Source: Podarcis raffonei (taxonomy: Eukaryota; Chordata; Lepidosauria; Squamata; Lacertidae). Taken from it: 64,000 bases of DNA. Both the position numbers and the translations under genes were made by a program. The notes below the pieces were generated by a model. It did no database searches. It saw nothing but the letters and a program-made list of their open reading frames with translations, and was not told where the DNA came from. Where the stretch lies: NCBI RefSeq assembly GCF_027172205.1, contig NC_070614.1, forward strand, positions 43,949,001 through 44,013,000. Direction: 5' to 3'. Shown one piece after another: positions 57,966-64,000 of this stretch. Position 1 is the first letter of the stretch; each line of letters opens with the position of its first letter.

Positions 57966-58865
57966 ACATGGATGAATGCTTTCTGTGCTCACCGGATCAT
58001 TACCCAAATGTGGAAAAGGATTCATGCGTGGCAAAGGACATCCATTTCTTGTCTTATGGGGAACCCCTGGGGATCTCTTTGGCCTGCTTTGCTCTTTCCT
58101 TGTCCTTCCTTACAGCTTTGGTGCTTTGGATCTTCATTAACCACCGGGACACTCCCATAGTCAAAGCCAACAACCGCAACCTCTCCTACACTCTCCTCAT
58201 CTCCCTCTTGCTTTCTTTCTTTTGTGCTCTTCTATTCATTGGTCAACCTGAGAAAGTGACCTGTCTCCTTCGACAAACAACTTTTGGCATCATCTTTTCA
58301 GTGGCCGTTTCTTGTGTTTTGGCCAAGACAATCATTGTGGTCCTTGCTTTCATGGTCACCAAACCAGGTTCCAGCATGAGGAAATGGGTGGGGAAACAAC
58401 AGGCCACTTCCATTATTATTTCCTGTTTCTTGATTCAAGCTGCTCTTTACTGTGTGGCTGGCAACTTCTCCCCCATTCCCAGATTTAGACATGAACTCAA
58501 TGAGTAAAGAAATTGTTCTGGAATGTAATGAAGGGTCTGTCACCATGTTCTACTGTGTCTTGGGGTTTATGGGCTTGCTGGCCATTGTCAGCTTCTCTGT
58601 AGCCTTCCTAGCCAGGAAGTTACCTGACAGCTTTAATGAAGCCAAGTTTATCACCTTCAGCATGCTGGTATTTTGCAGTGTGTGGCTGTCCTTTGTTCCA
58701 ACTTATTTAAGCACAAAAGGAAAATATATGGTGGCTGTGGAGATTTTCTCCATCTTGGCCTCCAGTGTTGGTTTACTAGGCTGTATATTTGCCCCAAAAT
58801 GTTATATTATTGTGATGAAGCCAGAGCTGAACAACAAGGAGCAGTTAAGAAGAAGAAATCAGTGA
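57966..58865 (+). pseudogene. Gene F exon 6 with a 2 bp deletion
   Basis: Opens MDECFLCSPDHYPN and is in frame to TM4 ([12 protein letters not shown]), then shifts. The remaining helices are readable in the next frame to a TGA after [11 protein letters not shown]. Length is 900 bp against 902 in gene E. Confidence 0.92.
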
Positions 58866-59807
58866 AGCATCTACAATTCTAAGGTCCTGGTCCATCTAAA
58901 TTTGTATCTACGCAAAGGGATTTAAGTCATCCACAACTGATTAGTTCAACTGGATTGCATTTTAGGTTACATTTTCTCCCTTTATTCCCTCATTAGGCAG
59001 TACATATATATTGTAAGATATGGATTGAATATAGGAACCGTGTTAATTAATTATCCCCCCCCCCCACATCCGGCAGCCAAACAACATACGGCCAACCCAA
59101 GAATATAAACTCTGCCCTTCCATTTTAAATGCCACAGTATTGCTATTTATTTCCTGAATGCAACAGTACAAACAATAAATCCAAGTTATACAAAGCCCAG
59201 AATTTGTGGGAAATTTATTTTGTCCGCCTATATGCAAATAGGCAGTATCGTTTGGCTACTTGTTCTGTGGAGAATCCCAACTCCAGGAACCTCCTGCCCC
59301 AACTCTTTGCGTTGTACTCAACTGCTTCATCCCATGAGTCCAAGCTTTTCGGCTTGTACAGTGGATTTTCTCCTTTCTCCTCACACTGGGTGGGCCTCAT
59401 ACCCTCCCAATATCTGCTCCAGAGTGTCGTGGGAGGGAGAACCTAGGACAGATTTAGAGTTCAAATGGGGGAGCGGGAGATCGAACCTTTTACAAAAGGA
59501 AATGAGAAAAAAGTTCCTGAGCAGCTTTCCACCTGCCTGTCACACATGGTGCCAGAGGCAAAAGAGTGAGCAGCAACAAATGTAAGTTTTGCATTTGTAT
59601 AGTACACAAGTATCTGTGCACACTCACAAGTCAAGTAAGGGGCATTATTGGAGTTTGAGGACGCATTCCAATGAGGGAAAAGATCTCTGGGTGTGGAGCT
59701 GGGTAGTAAGGGGTTTCACTTGGGAAGAATTCCAAATATCAGCATCATATTCAGCTCCCAGACCTGGAATTCCCAATCCCTGTTCTCATTGCATGAAGGC
59801 CAGAAAG

Positions 59808-60203
59808 TGTCGGAAATCAAGCCCATATCAGGAGAAACTGGCAACTCTCCCAGGCACCCGGCTTGATCTCCTGTTGACCTCCCTGGCTGCATTCCCCAGC
59901 AAGATCCAGGCTAGGTCGCAATAGGCGATCCTTCTCAACGTAAGAAGAACACCCCCCCCTCTTTCCTGCCCCCTGGCAGGGGAAAGAGATAGACAGAAAC
60001 GTATTTTCATGCCTTTATTTCTGTCTTTGCAGCATTACAAAAAACATGACTGCTCTCTTCAAACTCCAGCAGTCTAGAAACAAACACTTCCTGCACTTCC
60101 TGTACAGGAACAAACGGAAGAGCTCATATTACACTCTGAGCTAATTCCGGTGCTTCGCACTGTGAATTGACTGTCCCTCTGTTTCCCACGGACAGTCCCA
60201 ACA
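59808..60203 (-). mobile_element. Possible solo LTR (fossil), ends uncertain
   Basis: The segment TGTCGGAAATC to GTCCCAACA begins TG and ends CA, carries a polyadenylation-type signal on the minus strand, and lies where the E-F spacer has unrelated sequence. No flanking duplication was found. Confidence 0.35.
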
Positions 60204-61680
60204 TTCCCATTAGGTTTTGCTTTCAAGCTAGCAGTTTGCAGCTGCATTGCTTCTATATCGTAACAGAAAGGTCTGCATTCAGCAACCTGTCTAGCTCTGC
60301 TGGTGAGTGCATTTCATCTAGAAAAGCATTTCATCTTGTGTTATTCCCCCGAACAGCCTGGTTGTGGGCATAGCTTGGGTTTAATGGTCCTGCTTGTATG
60401 ATCCTGTATCTACATCATCTATTACAGCCACCATATAGTCAGCGGGGTGTTGTGATTATATCAGTGGTTATTTTTGCTGTTTCTAAGAGGTGTGATCCTA
60501 TTAATGTCATCTTGCTATATTTATTATAATAAAATTTGGGGGGGTTATGTTGTTATATTTGCTATTTTGTTCTTCATTTATTATGAAATTGTTCTTGCCG
60601 CTGTTGATTTTGAGACGTGTTCCTGTATTCTTGTTGTTAGCTACTTGGAGTAAGATTCCTTTAGTGGAAGTGCAGGGTACAAATAACATTATGAATCAAT
60701 GATTGACCTGTACTTTCAGTCTTGCCAGGACAGATCTCAAGCTAACGAGTCTATAATTTCGAGGGCCTTAAAGTCGATTGAAGCCAAAATCATATTAAGT
60801 TACCTTTAAAGTCTCTGCAATACAGTACTTGGCAGGGAATGAATGGCAGACATTATAAGATGGGCAACATCTGGCATGGGAAGAGTGGGAGGGTCAGCTG
60901 GGATGACGAATTGCTCTTTGCTCTCTGGGTATCTCTTTCCAAATGAACAGAAGTCCAACAGAGAAGATGCAGGAGAAAAAAACTTAGTAAAGGACCCACG
61001 AAGGGGAGGAGAGAAGTTCATGGGGATTTATGGAATACCTTCCCACCCCCTTTTTGTTGCTTGAAGATTGTTTTTCGATTTGAAAAATTGAAAATAAATT
61101 TATTTTAAAAAACCCACAAGAAAAACAAATGAACAGAAGTCAGGACTGTAGACATTACAAACTTAGGGCTTGTTTTCAACATTTAACTCCCTCCACACAT
61201 ACCATTTTTTTCAAGGGGATTTCTGACATCATCATATTCACCTGTCAGTTTGTGAATACCAGTGAGACCTGCACAGAGCAAGCTGCGTAACTTCACTTTC
61301 AAGTATAATGCATCTAGCATCGTATTTGCTCAAAGGTCCCTGCTTGTACAAAGTTGAGAATATAAATATCATCTGCTCCTAACTACTATAATTACATCCA
61401 CCTAGTTTCCTGCTACAAATTGCACTATCTGGGACCATTAATTCCCATAACACCATTGGATGATCACATGAGCTGGATGATTGCAGCCGTCACATCTAAG
61501 TGCCTGTAAATCTCAATGATATTATTATCCTCCCTGTAATTATGAAATTAAGCATGGAAGCTTTGTTTTCTCATATCAAGGAATTACAAATATGAGTTGC
61601 ATTATTATCAATGAAGATAGGAGGGTGCTGTGAATATTGCCAGTACAATTCCAAGGTGTAACAAGAGATAGTCAGAGATT

Positions 61681-61695
61681 GGTCAGGCTGATAAC
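61681..61695 (+). promoter_or_regulatory. Conserved upstream motif, gene G
   Basis: GGTCAGGCTGATAAC, identical to the gene F motif, 94 bp before the start codon. Confidence 0.3.
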
Positions 61696-61788
61696 AGATG
61701 CTTTACACTGCACAATCTGACTCACAAATCAATGTAGTGTTGACTTAAGTTAGGCTGCCCAACACAGCAAAGGACTTACTGAAAGATA

Positions 61789-62054
61789 ATGTGGGGAGAG
61801 GAGAATTTTGGTAGAAGAGGAATTATTTCATGCAGGATAGTTGGATTTGTACTATTGCCATCAGTGCTTCTGCTTCAGGTGATGTGCAAGATTCCTAGCA
61901 CTAAGTGCAGCATCTGCAGTCCCCTTCCTTTTCTTCACAAGTATTACCAACCAGGAGACCTCATCGTTGCTGGTATTATGTCTCAGATCTCCATATTATT
62001 CAACTCAATAGACTTTGATAAATGTCCTTCTACTGACCTCTTTGATGACATTGT
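61789..62054 (+). CDS. Gene G exon 1
   Basis: 88 codons plus two bases with donor GTAAGA. Unlike E and F it has no second Met near the signal core, supporting the first ATG as the start. Confidence 0.92.
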
Positions 62055-64000
62055 GTAAGATTTGTTTTGTAAAAACCTCTGGTACCATATTTTTGATATA
62101 TTAATTTTCCCTAGGAGTGCCAGGCCCATAGATCTGTGGTAGATTCAGTGAATGAGAGAAAAAGGACAGCTTTCTCTGTCTTTGCCAAATAGGTGCATCA
62201 TCCCCATATTAATCATCATCTGTTATATTTGTAGTTGCGGCAGCCATGAATCTAATATCAGCAGCTTAAGGAACATTTCAAGCCCAGAATCTGCCAGTAT
62301 GTGCAGAGTTTGGAATAGACAGATCTTGGGGTAAGCCACATTCTTATTTGTACCTCATAATTCAGATTGGTCGGGTACAAATCACTCAAGTGAGCCTTAA
62401 ATGTCTTTGGACCGCAATACCTAAAAAACTGTCATGCCCCACATGAACTAAGCGAGACCATGCGATCATCATCTGAGGAATTTCTTTCTATGCCCCCTTC
62501 ACAAGAGGTTCAGGACCTTTTTCTGCAGTGGCCCCTCTTTGTAGAATACTCTTCTAAGGGAGGCTCACCTGGTGCCTTTGTTACATTTCTTTAGGAGCCT
62601 TATGTATTTTTATGTTTTTATGTTTTAAAGTGCCCTATGATCCTTGGATGAACACCTGCATGGAAATTTATTCTTAAAATAACTAGAAATAAACACCATG
62701 GTTTAGAGTTGGAACCTGCGCATGTTAATATTCCTCCAGATTTACCTGAATTCAGATTGATCAGTAAGATAGTATTGGTGCAGCTGAGGTGTAGAAATTG
62801 TCCTGTCCAGAAGGAAACACACTCTGTTACAGCATGTAAGTCTCATTTCAGGGTTATGACACAGCTCTACCAACATATCCTGGCATTAGTATTTGCTGTA
62901 AAAGAGATCAATGCAAACCTCCAAATCTTACCCAACCTCACTCTGGGCTTCCACATCTATAACAGCCATTTTAGTGCCAGCTGGACCTATCGTGCCTCCT
63001 TGGAACTCCTCTCTTCGTACAGCAGATTCATCCCCAACTACAAATGTGACACCCAGAATGAATTAGCAGCAGTTATTGGAAGTCCGAACTCTGCGGATTG
63101 TCTTCATATGGCAAATATACTGAGCAACTACAAGATTCCACAGGTAACATTCTCTCAGAGTACCTCTCCTGATAGAAAACTATCCAGACCATTATGTGCC
63201 TTTTTCAGTCAAAATCATACCACTTTGCAGGTGCCGATGATCAGTTGGCCCTTCGCAACTGTTACTATGTTGATCCTTTGTCAGTTCTTTTTCATTTGCT
63301 TTTTCTCCTTGTTGCTTAATATAGAATGTTATCAACTGACTTGGAAAAAAATGATGAGGAGCTGGATAGATATCTTAATACAAATAATTAAAATAAGCTG
63401 GGTGAGGGACTACAGGAAAGTGTTCTGCAGATGTTATTGAAATCCAACTTTCATCAGCCCCAGCCAGCAAGAGCAATGTGCTCATAGATTATGGGAGCTC
63501 TCATCCTACAATGGAAGATTGTGGAAGCCCTGTTTCACCAGTGTAATGTAAGACATGGCTTTTCAATGTTTAGAGGATTGTTCGCTGTATCTGCACCTTT
63601 TAATTCTTTCATGTTTCAGGAAAAACCAACAAGCTCCCATGTCAGCAGCACTTCCTCAAAACAAAATCTGAAATCTAGATTGTATTTTAACCTCAGTCAG
63701 TACAAGTTAAAAAAAAAGAAAACCACTGCAAACTTAAACAAAATTTCTCATCTCCTCATTTCCTGTCTTTTTTTTTAGCTCATCTATGGTCCTGCTCCAA
63801 TGAGAAATATTAAAACTGAAGTTGCTTTCCTTAACCAAATGTTCCCAAATATAGACCATGAATATGAAGGGATTCTCAAGTTACTGCTACACTTCGGATG
63901 GCTGTGGACTGGTGTGGTGATTGTGAATGATGAGAATGGAGAGAGGTTTCTACAGAGCGTGGTTCCAAAATTTATTCTGAGAGGAATCTGCTTTGATTTC
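61789..64000 (+). CDS. Gene G: V2R vomeronasal receptor, 5' part (exons 1-3, cut by right edge)
   Basis: Exons 1 and 2 and the first 222 bp of exon 3 are open and very close to gene F. The leader core is GFVLLPSVLLLQVM and the ligand domain starts KIPSTKCSICSPLPF. Exon 2 has VIGSPNSADCLHMANIL where most genes have [14 protein letters not shown], so a conserved glycine and glutamate are changed. Intron 1 lacks the L1 insertion of gene F and keeps about 540 bp that F lost. Whether the full gene is intact cannot be told from this window. Function inferred from the family. Confidence 0.88.
62385..62605. repeat. Dispersed repeat in gene G intron 1
   Basis: GGACCGCAATACCTAAAAAA, GTGGCCCCTCTTTGTAGAAT and GGGAGGCTCACCTGGTGCC match a widespread squamate repeat of probable LINE origin. 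Eroded. Lost from gene F with the surrounding DNA. Confidence 0.5.
62852..63143 (+). CDS. Gene G exon 2
   Basis: VMTQLYQHILALVFAVKEIN to KIPQ. Acceptor ATTTCAG, donor GTAACA. Confidence 0.92.
63410..63545. repeat. Eroded palindromic element, gene G intron 2
   Basis: Same insertion as 52745-52865 in gene F, so it predates the F/G duplication. Confidence 0.5.
63779..64000 (+). CDS. Gene G exon 3 (partial)
   Basis: Starts LIYGPAPMRNIKTEVAF after a T-rich TTTTTTAG acceptor and stays open to the window end at GICFDF. Confidence 0.92.

Larger units (their letters stand above)
50848..58865 (+). pseudogene. Gene F: composite V2R locus with a frameshift in exon 6
   Basis: Exons 1-3 are open and very close to gene G. 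Beyond exon 3 lie a decayed exon 4 (55306-55428) and a decayed exon 3 end (55592-55733), then intact exons 4 and 5 and a full-length exon 6 most similar to gene A, ending with a gene E-like tail ([11 protein letters not shown]). This order implies that a 5' half of one gene was joined to a 5'-truncated second gene. Exon 6 lacks two bases in the CTCTTTACTGTG stretch near 58448 (others read CTCTTTGTACTGTG). The frame then ends at 58507, giving about 769 residues without TM5-7. If exon 3 splices to the intact exon 4 at 56414, only this frameshift separates the locus from an intact receptor. Confidence 0.85.
58866..61788. other. Spacer between genes F and G
   Basis: No exon seen. Both ends are diverged copies of the E-F spacer. 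The middle (about 59800-60960) has no match there and includes a possible LTR. Confidence 0.7.

Noticed and set aside
59589-59924. 111 aa frame after gene F
   Set aside because: Runs from duplicated spacer into the possible LTR and has no conserved features.
1-64000. CRISPR array, tRNA or rRNA gene, bacterial-type operon
   Set aside because: No regularly spaced direct repeats. The tRNA-like sequences are SINE heads. The genes have introns and GT/AG junctions.

Overview
The window is vertebrate nuclear DNA, most likely from a squamate reptile (lizard or snake). It holds a head-to-tail array of vomeronasal type-2 receptor genes (V2R, class C GPCRs), all on the + strand. The squamate assignment is an inference from the V2R expansion and from dispersed repeats I recognise from squamate genomes: a tRNA-headed SINE, CR1/L2-like and L1-like LINE pieces, and short palindromic DNA elements.

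Layout: gene A is the 3' half of a receptor cut by the left edge (exons 4-6, 175-2797). Gene B (5311-13927), gene C (15663-24331) and gene E (40494-48430) each have six intact exons with an open frame from start to stop (890, 890 and 891 aa). Gene D (27999-38251) has all six exons, but a LINE fragment splits exon 3. Gene F (50848-58865) has G-like exons 1-3, a decayed exon 4 and exon 3 relic, then a second set of exons 4-6 with a frameshift in exon 6. Gene G (61789 onward) runs off the right edge inside exon 3. Exon structure is uniform: 266, 292, 855-861, 228, 127 and about 900 bp, with GT/AG junctions throughout. Exon 1 encodes the signal peptide and the start of the Venus-flytrap domain. 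Exons 2-4 encode the rest of that domain. Exon 5 and the start of exon 6 encode a nine-cysteine linker (NCD3G), and the rest of exon 6 encodes the seven-helix domain.

B, C and D are recent paralogues that stay alignable through introns and flanks. E is more diverged. F (5' half) and G are another close pair, and A and F (3' half) are a third. Several genes are mosaics whose 3' ends match a different neighbour, with changes of affinity in or near exon 6. This points to repeated unequal crossing-over or gene conversion. Introns and spacers hold DNA transposons, LINEs, SINEs, solo-LTR fossils and microsatellites. Presence or absence of these at matching positions orders the duplications: for example, a hAT-containing insertion is shared by B and C but absent in D. 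I found no CRISPR array, rRNA or tRNA gene, and no unrelated protein-coding gene. I did not find a clearly new type of system. The notable content is the mosaic structure of the array, a motif shared upstream of the first exons, and a few unidentified inserted elements.
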